Shown: positions 34,264 through 42,099 of the stretch, piece after piece
Numbering within the stretch: the first letter of the stretch is position 1
Layout: the number at the start of each line of letters is the position of its first letter
NCBI GenBank assembly: GCA_031178065.1
Contig: JAPSJS010000004.1
Coordinates: 1 to 64,000, forward strand
Direction: 5' to 3'
DNA: 64,000 bases
Source of the DNA: Altererythrobacter sp.
GTDB taxonomy: Bacteria > Pseudomonadota > Alphaproteobacteria > Sphingomonadales > Sphingomonadaceae
Translations under genes and position numbers: made by a program
The notes under the pieces: model-generated
Database searches by the model: none
Seen by the model: the letters and a program-made list of their open reading frames with translations, nothing else
What the model was told of the DNA's origin: nothing

Positions 34264-34548
34264 TCAGGCGGCTCGTGACTTCAGAATGCATTCTCGAACT
34301 GCCGCATAAAACGACATTGGCTCGTTGTCTTCCGTGCGCCACGTTAGATCGTCATTTGTGAAGTTGCCTAACTGCAGGACCAAGTCGTCTATTGTCTCGA
34401 CCCAACGGTCGCCATTAGCGACATGCTGCCCCTGAGCGTTTCGGAAATCGAGCTTCCAGCCGCCGGGTATCTCCTTGTAGAACGTGATGGTGGTCCGCGA
34501 CCCATTGTCGTCTACTTTCGCTGTAAATGTCCGTGTCCACATCATCAT
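34264..34548 (-). CDS. Small hypothetical protein
   Basis: A 94-residue protein (MMMWTRTFTAKVDDNGSRTT) with a beta-rich first half (ITFYKEIPGGWKLDFRNAQG) and a helical second half (MSFYAAVRECILKSRAA). No signal or membrane segment; family unknown. Three consecutive possible starts exist at the N-terminus. It lies between repeat copies 20 and 21. Confidence 0.65.
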   Translation of the reverse strand: MMMWTRTFTAKVDDNGSRTTITFYKEIPGGWKLDFRNAQGQHVANGDRWVETIDDLVLQLGNFTNDDLTWRTEDNEPMSFYAAVRECILKSRAA

Positions 34549-34607
34549 TCATCTAACTGTTTTACCAACGGCGAGTTGGCTGAAGGCTTCGCGGATTGCA
34601 ACGACAG

Positions 34608-34760
34608 GTTTCCACCAAACTCCGCCGCTAGGCGCGTCCCCAGTCGGCGCCTAGTAATCTGCCATCTGTCACCTGGCGTTGCTGCATGAATGTACGGCCG
34701 GTTTCAACGGCGCGGTCTAGCCAGTTAAACGACCGCTATGTCGGCGGAAGCTGTCGTCCA
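34608..34760 (+). repeat. Dispersed repeat, copy 21 (with left arm E)
   Basis: Left arm TTTCCACCAAACTCCGCCGC, CCCCAGTCGGCGCC and TGCCATCTGTCACCTGGCG, core A (TGAATGTACGGCCGGTTTCA), core B (AACGACCGCTATGTCGGCGG). Together with copy 23 it defines the best version of the left arm. Confidence 0.8.
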
Positions 34761-34763
34761 AAC

Positions 34764-34808
34764 ATCGGCGACGAGCTGCTCAGCCTGATCTTCACGGCCT
34801 GTCATCCG
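34764..34808 (+). pseudogene. Possible remnant of an ECF sigma factor
   Basis: About 15 codons read GDELLSLIFTACHPA, resembling the D-x-L-L-x-L-x-F-T-C-C-H-P-A motif of one group of ECF RNA polymerase sigma factors. The similarity stops where the azoreductase C-terminus begins on the other strand. Too short to be certain; it may be a leftover of a gene lost when this junction formed. Confidence 0.25.
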
Positions 34809-35457
34809 GCGAGCCCAGCGAGCGCGCGATCTCGACCGTGCGCGCCCTGGCCGCGCTTAAGGAAGCGCAATGCCGATCGTCCTTGAACTCCTGATATTCG
34901 ATGGCGATGGTTTCGATCGTTTTCTTGTCGACGCCGAGATAATGCGCACACGCCGCGATAGCGGGATCGAGCGCGTTCCTGTCCGCGCGAATGCCACCAG
35001 GCTCGAATCCGAACTCTCCGCGTGAGGAAAGCACAACGAGCCGCTTCCCCGAGAGCGTGGGTTGAATCGGAAAATCGCCGCGGGTGAGATCAAAAGAGAA
35101 GGTCCGGCCGATCCGCGCGACCTGGTCGATCCACGCCTTCAGCGCAGCGGGCATTCCGTAGTTATACATCGGTGCGCCCATGACGATGATATCCGCCGCA
35201 ATGACCTCGTCTATCAGGCGGTCGGATGCCGCAAGCGCGTCCACCATCCATGGTTCGCGGTCCACCGGCGGTGTGAAGGCCGCATGGATGAACCGGTGAT
35301 CGACAAAGGGCGGCGGCTCTCGTCCCACATCGCGCTCGATCACGTCAGCCCGAGAGGCGGCATCGAGAAACGTCCGTGTGAATAGCGCGGTCAGTTGGCG
35401 GGTCAGCGAGCGTTCTTCCGGCTGCGCGCTCGCGTCGATTCTGAGCAAGGTTGGCAT
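34792..35457 (-). CDS. azoR: FMN-dependent NADH-azoreductase-like flavodoxin-fold oxidoreductase
   Basis: A 221-residue protein of the AzoR / NAD(P)H-quinone reductase family: N-terminal MPTLLRIDASAQPEERSLTR (phosphate-binding loop of the FMN site), the conserved VMGAPMYNYGMPAALKAWID core and VVLSSRGEFGFEPGG. These enzymes reduce quinones or azo compounds with NADH through FMN, in the cytoplasm. Start at 35457 chosen because it begins at the family N-terminus; the frame extends to 35562. Divergent from the LysR gene at 35584, a usual pairing in which LysR controls the reductase. Symbol by family resemblance. Confidence 0.85.
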   Translation of the reverse strand: MPTLLRIDASAQPEERSLTRQLTALFTRTFLDAASRADVIERDVGREPPPFVDHRFIHAAFTPPVDREPWMVDALAASDRLIDEVIAADIIVMGAPMYNYGMPAALKAWIDQVARIGRTFSFDLTRGDFPIQPTLSGKRLVVLSSRGEFGFEPGGIRADRNALDPAIAACAHYLGVDKKTIETIAIEYQEFKDDRHCASLSAARARTVEIARSLGSPDDRP

Positions 35458-35583
35458 GGGATTAATCCTTCCATCGGTCGATCCGTCCGGCCGATCGAAT
35501 AGGGGCGTCACCCTCCTCTTGGCGAAAGGCGATTTCTCACCCATGGGATGAATGGGATTCATCTACTGCCGGAAGGAGAAGCC

Positions 35584-36462
35584 ATGCGCTGGCTGCCGCC
35601 GCTTCATTCCCTGCGTGCCTTCGAGGCTGCCGCGCGCCATTTGCATTTCGGGCGGGCGGCGGAGGAACTGCATCTCGATCCGACGGCAATCAGTCACCAG
35701 ATCCGCAAGCTGGAGGAGCTGCTAGGCGCTCAGCTGTTTCATAGGCGCCCGAGGCCACTGCGGCTGACCGAAGCCGGCGCGAAGCTCTATCCGGAAATAT
35801 GCGGAGCGATGGACCGGATGGCGGCTGCGGTCGCCTCGGCCGGGCGGGAGGATCCCGGTCCGCTGGTCGTCTCGATGACAATGGGCTTCGCCGCCGAATG
35901 GTTTACGCCGCGGCTGGCGCGGCTGAAGGCCAGGACCGGCCTCGACATCATCGTTCATGCCGACAATCGGTCCGTCGATCTCTCTCGTGAGAATATCGAT
36001 CTCGCGATCCGGTCACGGGAGCAGGCCGGAGCGGAAGGCGTATGGGCACACCTCTTCGACGACCGCCTGATTGCGGTTGCCGCGCCGGAGTTGCTCGAAC
36101 GAAGCGGCCGACCCGCCAACCCGAAGGACATCTTGGGACTCCCCCTCATCCAGTATCGCTGGAGATCGCCAGATCGCGCCTCTCTAAATTGGAAGCGATG
36201 GTTCGAGAGCGCCGGGATCGAACCCGGGAACTTGATTATCGAGGCCTCTTTCACCGAAGAAAGCCATGCGATCCAGGCCGCGGTCTCGGGCCTCGGTGTG
36301 GCGCTATTGTCCGAAAGTCTCATCGCGGCTCGCATTGATCGTGGCGAGCTCGCCAAGCTCGGCGAACATCATCTGACGATGCCAGCTTTTTGGGCAGTGT
36401 ATCGGCAAGGGCATCGGCGCGGCGCCGATCTCGACCGGCTGATCGAGCACCTTAGCGACTGA
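35584..36462 (+). CDS. LysR-family transcriptional regulator (divergent from azoR)
   Basis: A 292-residue LysR regulator of the GcvA-like type. The N-terminal helix-turn-helix is at about residues 8-50 (LHSLRAFEAAARHLHFGRAA, LDPTAISHQIRKLEELLG) and the C-terminal effector domain follows from about residue 95 (PLVVSMTMGFAAEWFTPRLA). The ATG at 35584 has AAGGAGAAG upstream. It probably controls the azoreductase from the 126-base intergenic region; I see no clear T-N11-A site to quote. Confidence 0.9.
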   Translation: MRWLPPLHSLRAFEAAARHLHFGRAAEELHLDPTAISHQIRKLEELLGAQLFHRRPRPLRLTEAGAKLYPEICGAMDRMAAAVASAGREDPGPLVVSMTMGFAAEWFTPRLARLKARTGLDIIVHADNRSVDLSRENIDLAIRSREQAGAEGVWAHLFDDRLIAVAAPELLERSGRPANPKDILGLPLIQYRWRSPDRASLNWKRWFESAGIEPGNLIIEASFTEESHAIQAAVSGLGVALLSESLIAARIDRGELAKLGEHHLTMPAFWAVYRQGHRRGADLDRLIEHLSD

Positions 36463-36577
36463 CGCTTGCCATAGCGCAAAGCGCTCGGCCGCTTTGGGCA
36501 ACGAAAGCGAAGCCTCGACGTGTCTGCAATGGCTTGCCTCCCAACCAGCAGATTTCCAGCTCTTGCCGACGCAAACC

Positions 36578-36806
36578 TGCCAGTCCGCAATCGGCCCAGT
36601 TGCCGTCGTGGGCGAGTGCCTGAATGTATGGCAGCTCTCGATGAGCTAGTCAGAGGCGGGGAATGACGGCTATGTCGGCGGCAGGCGCCACTGCTGCGTC
36701 GCCGCGCAGCCAAGGGCCGCTTAAGCGCATATTGCAACGACAGCGGCCCGTCCGGACACGGCCGGAAAGCTGTCGATCGGCAAAGACCCAATTGCAGACG
36801 TTGGCA
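36578..36806 (+). repeat. Dispersed repeat, copy 22 (full length, inverted ends)
   Basis: The most informative copy, 229 bases. Left end TGCCAGTCCGCAATCGG (36578-36594) and right end CCAATTGCAGACGTTGGCA (36788-36806) are imperfect inverted repeats. Inside are core A (TGAATGTATGGCAGCTCTCG), core B (GAATGACGGCTATGTCGGCG), and the stem GGGCCGCT (36714-36721) / AGCGGCCC (36742-36749). No open frame of note. The plan resembles a miniature inverted-repeat element. Confidence 0.8.
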
Positions 36807-36855
36807 AGACCGGCATAGGATGCTCAGGTGCACCCTAGAGACGGATTCCTGAGTG

Positions 36856-37251
36856 ATGAACATTTTCGAGCGCGCACAGCGCCAGCTCGCTTTGGACTAC
36901 GCAAACAGCCGTAAGGTCGCCGTGTTGTTTTTAATCCATGCCGTGGGCTGGTTCGCTCTGGATGCAATTGGAGTTCACGATCTCGCCAACCCTTGGCTGG
37001 TCCTAACGCTGACGCCCAACATCCTCATTTACGTTGCGGAACGCCTAGGCAGAATAACCTGGTTTAGGGGTATGACTTCGCCGAGCCTTCTCGTGATGGC
37101 ATTATCTATTGCCATGATCTGGGTGCTGAACACCAGTTTCCCAGTGCCGGATGTTCTGGCATACTGCGTCTTGGCCGCATGGATTGCCTCATTTGGCTTC
37201 CTGATGTTCCGCATGTGGACCTTCGGGCCTCCTGTTGAGGCGACCAAATAA
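36856..37251 (+). CDS. Small integral membrane protein
   Basis: A 131-residue protein with about four membrane helices (VAVLFLIHAVGWFALDAIGV, WLVLTLTPNILIYVAERLG, PSLLVMALSIAMIWVLNT, VLAYCVLAAWIASFGFLMFR) after a charged N-terminus (MNIFERAQRQLALDYANSRK). No family recognised. A GTG three bases earlier could also start it. Between repeat copies 22 and 23. Confidence 0.7.
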   Translation: MNIFERAQRQLALDYANSRKVAVLFLIHAVGWFALDAIGVHDLANPWLVLTLTPNILIYVAERLGRITWFRGMTSPSLLVMALSIAMIWVLNTSFPVPDVLAYCVLAAWIASFGFLMFRMWTFGPPVEATK

Positions 37252-37289
37252 GCCGCTCCAGCACGCGCAGCGACTTATTGAAGCGTCCG

Positions 37290-37432
37290 CTTCCCACCAG
37301 GATTCTGCCGCTAAGCGCACCCCCGTCGCGGCCTAATATCTCCCATTTGTCACCTGGCGTTGCTGCATGAACGTACGGCCGGTTTCGGCGAGACGACGTT
37401 GGCAGCTAAACGACCGCAATGTCGGCGAAAGT
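37290..37432 (+). repeat. Dispersed repeat, copy 23 (with left arm E)
   Basis: Left arm TTCCCACCAGGATTCTGCCG and CCCATTTGTCACCTGGCGTT, core A (TGAACGTACGGCCGGTTTCG), core B (AAACGACCGCAATGTCGGCG). It ends 12 bases before the stop codon of the amidohydrolase. Confidence 0.8.
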
Positions 37433-37443
37433 TATGGGCGCTG

Positions 37444-38811
37444 TCATCGCCCGGTTGAATAAGTCTGGACGACTCCATCGCGCAGCCCCGCCAACGCGGC
37501 AGCATCATGCCAGCGACCGTCTGTCATGACGCCCAGCGGTCGCTGCAGTACCGATAAGTCGTCGAGAGGATTTGCCGAAACCAGGAGCAGGTCTGCACGG
37601 CTCCCTTCCGCAATCATCCCGAACGGTTCGCTTTGCGGGCGGGCACGCTTGATGAACAGGCCGGGCTGGCGTGTTGCTGTCGCAAGCACCTCGTAGCGGC
37701 TTAATCCCGCCGCTTCGAGCGCAGCGAGATTCCGGTGCAGAGCGTCACCAGCTACGAGCCCAGCGATCGTCGGAGCGTCCGTACCTGCAATCAGTGGCAC
37801 GCCCGAAGCGGCGAGCGCACGTACGAAGCGGCCAAGAAATGCAGCTCTGCGATCGAGGCTACCGGTGCGTCGTTGATAGCCGCTGCGCCGCCAGTCGATA
37901 CGATCACCCGGCGACAGATAACGTGCCGCTGGCAGTCGCAGATAATCCTGGACTTGTTCTGGCTTGCCCCATTGCGCGGCGATCGTCTGATAGGCGGCAA
38001 GATCGGCAGTGACCGTAGTCCCATTCCGCCTCAGGAAAGCGACGGCGCGAGAGATTTCGGCGTCGTCCGGCGCTGCCTGCGGATCGCCGTCCTCCGGCAG
38101 ATGGAAGAAGCCGTAAAGAAATTCCTCGAGATGAGCGATCATGCCTTGGCCGTGGGCGATCTGCCGTTCGAGGCCCATGTTTTCGACGTTGTGACCGACG
38201 ATAGACAGGCCTGAGGATGTGGCTTCGTCAGCCAGTGCGGCAAAAGTCTCGGCCGAAAGCCCGCTGTATACCTTGATAAAGTCATAGCCGTTCGCCTTCG
38301 CGAGCCGGACCGCCCAACGCGCCGCTTCCGGCGACGGCACGACCAAATGACCGTAGCGATCTGAGCCATCGACGGCCAATGCTGCGAAGATGCGGGGCCC
38401 GGGAAGACTGCCCCGTTCCACAGCGGCCCGGGTGCGGCCCACGATCGCATTTGGCGCTTCACCCATATCGAGAACAGTAGTGACGCCGCTAGCAAGCAAC
38501 GTCGCCAGCATTTCATGATCGCGGACATGAACGTGCATATCGGCGAGTCCGGGAAGCAGATAGGCAGTGCCGCCGCCATCAATAACCTGAGCGTCTTTTG
38601 GTGCTGTCAGGCGCGGCCCGAGCGCCGCGATCCGACCGTTCCGGACCAATACCGAGTGACCACGAAGCACCCGTTCATGGTCCATTGGCACAACGTTCAC
38701 GTTGACAAACAGGGTATCGGAAGCAGACTGCGCAGCAGCGGGTGCCCCTATCAGCGTGCCTAGGATGGCAGCGATGATGATCGCCCAGAAGCGGGGAAAG
38801 ATCCGGAGCAT
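37444..38811 (-). CDS. Exported metal-dependent amidohydrolase
   Basis: About 455 residues with a signal peptide (FWAIIIAAILGTLIGAPAAA, cleavage near AQS). Amidohydrolase-superfamily motifs: the metal-binding LPGLADMHVHV, a conserved FIKVYSGLSAE (the KVY lysine region), GHNVENMG, and AGTDAP near the end, as in imidazolonepropionase/prolidase-like members. These act in the periplasm on amides, dipeptides or ring compounds; substrate unknown. The ATG at 38811 has GCAAGGCAGG upstream; 38841 is an alternative. It lies between repeat copies 23 and 24. Confidence 0.85.
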   Translation of the reverse strand: MLRIFPRFWAIIIAAILGTLIGAPAAAQSASDTLFVNVNVVPMDHERVLRGHSVLVRNGRIAALGPRLTAPKDAQVIDGGGTAYLLPGLADMHVHVRDHEMLATLLASGVTTVLDMGEAPNAIVGRTRAAVERGSLPGPRIFAALAVDGSDRYGHLVVPSPEAARWAVRLAKANGYDFIKVYSGLSAETFAALADEATSSGLSIVGHNVENMGLERQIAHGQGMIAHLEEFLYGFFHLPEDGDPQAAPDDAEISRAVAFLRRNGTTVTADLAAYQTIAAQWGKPEQVQDYLRLPAARYLSPGDRIDWRRSGYQRRTGSLDRRAAFLGRFVRALAASGVPLIAGTDAPTIAGLVAGDALHRNLAALEAAGLSRYEVLATATRQPGLFIKRARPQSEPFGMIAEGSRADLLLVSANPLDDLSVLQRPLGVMTDGRWHDAAALAGLRDGVVQTYSTGR

Positions 38812-38982
38812 ATGCAGCCTGCCTTGCGGGGGTTTGCTCATGAGTGGGGCATAGCACGTTAGTGACCCATCTCGGCAACGGGTCTGAAGCCCGATGCGCT
38901 TCCCAAACACGTCCGCTCTTCTGATCGAAACTCTTGAAGCAGTTGGTCAACTCACAGCCCGAATTTGTACCTCTGGCGGAGC

Positions 38983-39050
38983 TTGAATGGACGGCAGGTT
39001 TCAGTGGGTTAACTCGAGCCAGCGAATGTCAGCAATGTCGGCAACAGCCG
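38983..39050 (+). repeat. Dispersed repeat, copy 24
   Basis: Core A (TGAATGGACGGCAGGTTTCA) and core B (GAATGTCAGCAATGTCGGCA). It lies 16 bases from the stop codon of the next minus-strand gene. Confidence 0.75.
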
Positions 39051-39065
39051 CAAGCCTTGTGGCGC

Positions 39066-39296
39066 TCAGTCGTTCGCCACGATCGAATGTTCAAGGCGCA
39101 CGTCATCGAGCAGCCGCTCAATCGCGGCGCGCTGCGCATCGGTGCCGCTTAGTCTGAAATCCCAGTTGCAATGAGGATGCGTCTTGGTGTCGCGCACGAT
39201 CACCTTTCCCAGCGCCCGCCGCCATGTCTGCGAGGTGCCGCCTCTCTCCCGGACAAGGCGGGTGATAAGCAACTGTTCAAGATCGGAGGCAGTCAT
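39066..39296 (-). CDS. Small conserved-looking hypothetical protein
   Basis: A 76-residue basic protein (MTASDLEQLLITRLVRERGG) with a central KVIVRDTKTHPHCNWDFRLS containing two His and one Cys, and a helical end (AQRAAIERLLDDVRLEHSIV). No signal or membrane segment. It looks like a compact folded domain; function unknown. The start at 39296 is preferred over 39302 on N-terminal sequence only. Confidence 0.75.
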   Translation of the reverse strand: MTASDLEQLLITRLVRERGGTSQTWRRALGKVIVRDTKTHPHCNWDFRLSGTDAQRAAIERLLDDVRLEHSIVAND

Positions 39297-39354
39297 CCCC
39301 ACCGCTTAGCCGCTGTTAGTGGCCAGGCAAGCAGGCGTTCGCGCGCTAGCTTGG

Positions 39355-39422
39355 GTGAATCAACGGCGGGTTTCTGGGATCAGCCGCAAAGCCTCACCCG
39401 TCGGCTATGGCGGCGACAGGCA
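39355..39422 (+). repeat. Dispersed repeat, copy 25 (last of the array)
   Basis: Core A (TGAATCAACGGCGGGTTTCT) and a diverged core B (CCCGTCGGCTATGGCGGCGA). No further copy was found to the right; the next 120 bases up to 39546 show no feature. Confidence 0.65.
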
Positions 39423-39546
39423 CCGGCGATTTAGATTCTATCGCACCCTGAGCAAGGCCTCGCCGTTTGCCGGGCGTCGGCTCATTGATCTGGTACCTCG
39501 CCGACGACTGCGGTCAGAGTGGCGCTATGCCTGCGGGCATCGCATC

Positions 39547-40482
39547 TCAAGCCGCACTGCAATCGCTTGTCGACGCGGCGAGCAGTTGGTTCTGAAACTC
39601 GGCGGTCGCGCCGTCGATCTGCTCGCGGAGCCACGCTGTAAACGTGTCTGCCATGGAATGCTGCGTCCGCTCCAGCGAACGGTACAGCTGATAGCTGGCA
39701 CCTAGCCGAAACCGGCGGTGCGCGCAGGCGATCAGCATTCCACTGGCGAGATAGCGGTTCGAGACCAATGGCATTCCAAGCGCGACTCCTGCTCCGGCTG
39801 CCGCGGCTTCGTGGGCGAGTTGAAGCGTGTCGAAACCTCTTACATCCAACTTGCCCGCTTCCAACCCGGCCATGGCAAACCATCGTTCCCAAAGACCCGC
39901 TGGGGCTCGCACGGAGAGGAGCGGATAACCCGGCAGTTCTGCCTCCGCAGTCGGTGTAGTGCGCCCGTCTGCAAGGCGGGCCGCGCAGACCGGGACCGCT
40001 TCCGGGGTCAGCAGATGGATGGCTGCAATATTTGCGGGAACCGGGAGATCTCCCCAAATGGCGAGATGCACCTCACCGGTGACGAGACTCTGGACGTCCC
40101 GGGTTGCGACGATCTCCACGTCCAGACCGGTCTGACGGCGAAGAGCGGGGAGGTGCGGTAGAAGCCACCCGGCGAGGCTATGCGAGGTCCCCAGGCGCAA
40201 GGGCCGTCCTTCGCCGAGGCGGATCGCGTCGGTGGCATTCCGAATGCATCGGATCGCAGGCGCGACATTCTCAAGATAACGCGCGCCGACCTCGTTCAGA
40301 ACGAGCGATTGGCCGGCGCGGTCGAACAGACGTGTGTCGAGGAACTGCTCGAGTGCCGCAATTCGGCGGCTGACGGCGGAAGGGCTGAGCGCGAGTCCGC
40401 GCCCGACCGCGCGCAGGCTCTTGCCCTGTGCTGCCGCGACGAAAATCTCGATCGACTCGAGAGGCGGGGCCTTGCGTAGCAT
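39547..40482 (-). CDS. LysR-family transcriptional regulator
   Basis: A 311-residue GcvA-type LysR protein. Helix-turn-helix at about residues 8-50 (LESIEIFVAAAQGKSLRAVG, LSPSAVSRRIAALEQFLDTR), then the effector-binding domain from about residue 90 (RPLRLGTSHSLAGWLLPHLP). The start at 40482 gives the family N-terminus; the frame extends to 40527. The next gene upstream (PhoD) is on the same strand about 100 bases away, so this regulator may be the last gene of that unit or separately expressed. Target unknown. Confidence 0.88.
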   Translation of the reverse strand: MLRKAPPLESIEIFVAAAQGKSLRAVGRGLALSPSAVSRRIAALEQFLDTRLFDRAGQSLVLNEVGARYLENVAPAIRCIRNATDAIRLGEGRPLRLGTSHSLAGWLLPHLPALRRQTGLDVEIVATRDVQSLVTGEVHLAIWGDLPVPANIAAIHLLTPEAVPVCAARLADGRTTPTAEAELPGYPLLSVRAPAGLWERWFAMAGLEAGKLDVRGFDTLQLAHEAAAAGAGVALGMPLVSNRYLASGMLIACAHRRFRLGASYQLYRSLERTQHSMADTFTAWLREQIDGATAEFQNQLLAASTSDCSAA

Positions 40483-40581
40483 CGCGCCGCGATAGATCTG
40501 CAGTGTCACAGTTGTGCGACACAGCACGGGCTGCGACGCATGCCGCTGGCGCCGGACCTTATGGTCTGTGCAAGCGCGTGA

Positions 40582-42099
40582 TCAGAGCGCGACGCCCGGC
40601 CGGCCGTCCTCGATGGTGAAGGTGCGCAGTTGATGGCAGGCCGCGTTGGGATCGGCCAAGTCCGAGATTGCGCGCAGGCTGCCGTCGATCCGCTCGCGGC
40701 GGATGTCGAGCAGCACATAGCCTGCATGGGCGTTGTCGCAATAACGGACGTGCGGGTTGAGGGCGGGCGCTGGGCCGAACAGCGCCTCGGGGCCATTGCG
40801 TGAGGCAAGGCAACTGGTGACGATCTCGGTCGCGACCGTGGGGCTTTCGGGCCGCGCAAAGTCGCGCTTCACGTCGTTGAGCCAGAACGAATGTACGTCG
40901 CCGCTCAAGATCACGGCATTGCGTGTGCTCGCAGCCTCGATCGCTTCCAGCAGCCGCGTGCGGGCAGCGCCGTAGCCGTCCCAGAATTGCGGATAGAGCG
41001 ACTCCGGCCCGGACGGCAGCGCAAGACGGGCGAACAGCGTCTGCTGCGCGACAAGGGACCAGCGCGCCGGCCAAGTCGCGACCGTGCGCTCGAACCATCT
41101 CTCCTGCGCGTGCCCCAGCATCGATCCGCCATCCTCGCCGGTCGGCGCGCAGCGGGCGATCGGCCCATCCGCCGCCTCGCCTTCTATGACGCAGGCGCTA
41201 GCCGAGCGGTACTGGCGCGTGTCGAGAATGTGCACGGCGGCAAGGCCGCCCCAGCGGACGCTGCGATAGAGCCGCACCTCTCCAGTCGGGAGGAATGCCG
41301 AAGGCCGGAGCGGCATATGCTCGAAATAGGCGCGATAGGCAGCAGCGCGGCGCCGGATGAAGGCCTGCGGATCGCCGGTATAGCCGGCATGTCCGGCGAA
41401 ATAGTCGTTCTCGACCTCGTGATCGTCCCAGCTGACCAGGAACGGGATTGCCGCATGGGCCGCGGCGAGATCTGGATCGGTGCGATAGAGTGCGTGCCGG
41501 GCGCGATAGTCGTCGAGCGTCAGCGGGTCGGGTGCGCCGAAGGTGCGCACGTCCGGCCCCTCGCCGAACGAGCGCTCGTAGATGTAGTCGCCGACCTGCA
41601 GCACGGCGTCGACGTTCGATGCGATCATATCACGGTAGCCGGTGAACCAGCCGTGCTCCCAGTGCTGGCATGAGGTGAGCGCCAGGCGCAGTCGTTGGGG
41701 CGCGGCGGCGATCGTCGCGACGGTTCCGATGCGGCTGACGGCCTCGCCCAGATGGAAGCGATAGAAATAGCGCCTGCCCGGCTCCAATCCGCTCAGTTCT
41801 AGATGGACCGCGCCGCCGCGCGCCAGCGGCGCCAGCGCTGTTCCGCATCGCACGATCCGGCGGAAATCTTCATCCGAAGCGACTTCATAGCCGACCAGCC
41901 GGTCCTCCGTCAGTCCGGTGCATCGCGTCCACAGCACGAAGCCGTCGGCCGCCGGTTCGCCTGAAGCGACGCCGAGTGCAAAAGGATCGGTTGTTGTCCG
42001 TGCGCGGTCTCCCGCAGGCCGTGCATATACGCACCCGGCAAGAAATTGCGCCGCCGCAAGCGCGGCCGCCCGCCCAAGCAACTGCCGTCGGCCGAGCAT
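40582..42099 (-). CDS. phoD: PhoD-like alkaline phosphatase (Tat-exported)
   Basis: A 505-residue phosphatase/phosphodiesterase of the PhoD family. It starts MLGRRQLLGRAAALAAAQFL, a twin-arginine signal with a Cys (LAGC) at the end, so it may also be lipid-anchored. The N-terminal fibronectin-like PhoD_N domain (FALGVASGEPAADGFVLWTR) is followed by the metal-binding phosphatase domain with LALTSCQHWEHGWFTGYRDM, VLQVGDYIYER, FLVSWDDHEVENDY and VILSGDVHSFW. It releases phosphate from organic phosphates in the periplasm. Its start overlaps the stop of the TonB receptor by one base, so the two form an operon. Confidence 0.92.
   Translation of the reverse strand: MLGRRQLLGRAAALAAAQFLAGCVYARPAGDRARTTTDPFALGVASGEPAADGFVLWTRCTGLTEDRLVGYEVASDEDFRRIVRCGTALAPLARGGAVHLELSGLEPGRRYFYRFHLGEAVSRIGTVATIAAAPQRLRLALTSCQHWEHGWFTGYRDMIASNVDAVLQVGDYIYERSFGEGPDVRTFGAPDPLTLDDYRARHALYRTDPDLAAAHAAIPFLVSWDDHEVENDYFAGHAGYTGDPQAFIRRRAAAYRAYFEHMPLRPSAFLPTGEVRLYRSVRWGGLAAVHILDTRQYRSASACVIEGEAADGPIARCAPTGEDGGSMLGHAQERWFERTVATWPARWSLVAQQTLFARLALPSGPESLYPQFWDGYGAARTRLLEAIEAASTRNAVILSGDVHSFWLNDVKRDFARPESPTVATEIVTSCLASRNGPEALFGPAPALNPHVRYCDNAHAGYVLLDIRRERIDGSLRAISDLADPNAACHQLRTFTIEDGRPGVAL

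Noticed and set aside
34686..34886. A 66-codon frame starting in core A of repeat copy 21
   Set aside because: Many repeat copies create short frames starting MNVRP or similar; these are by-products of the repeat, not conserved genes.
13318..39422. The repeats as canonical integron attC sites
   Set aside because: I looked for the 7-base core sites (GTTRRRY and RYYYAAC) at element ends and an IntI-type integrase with its extra motif and found neither. The resemblance to an integron is in layout only.
13318..39422. The repeats as a CRISPR array
   Set aside because: Spacing is about 1 kb with genes between, not 30-40 base spacers, and there are no cas genes.
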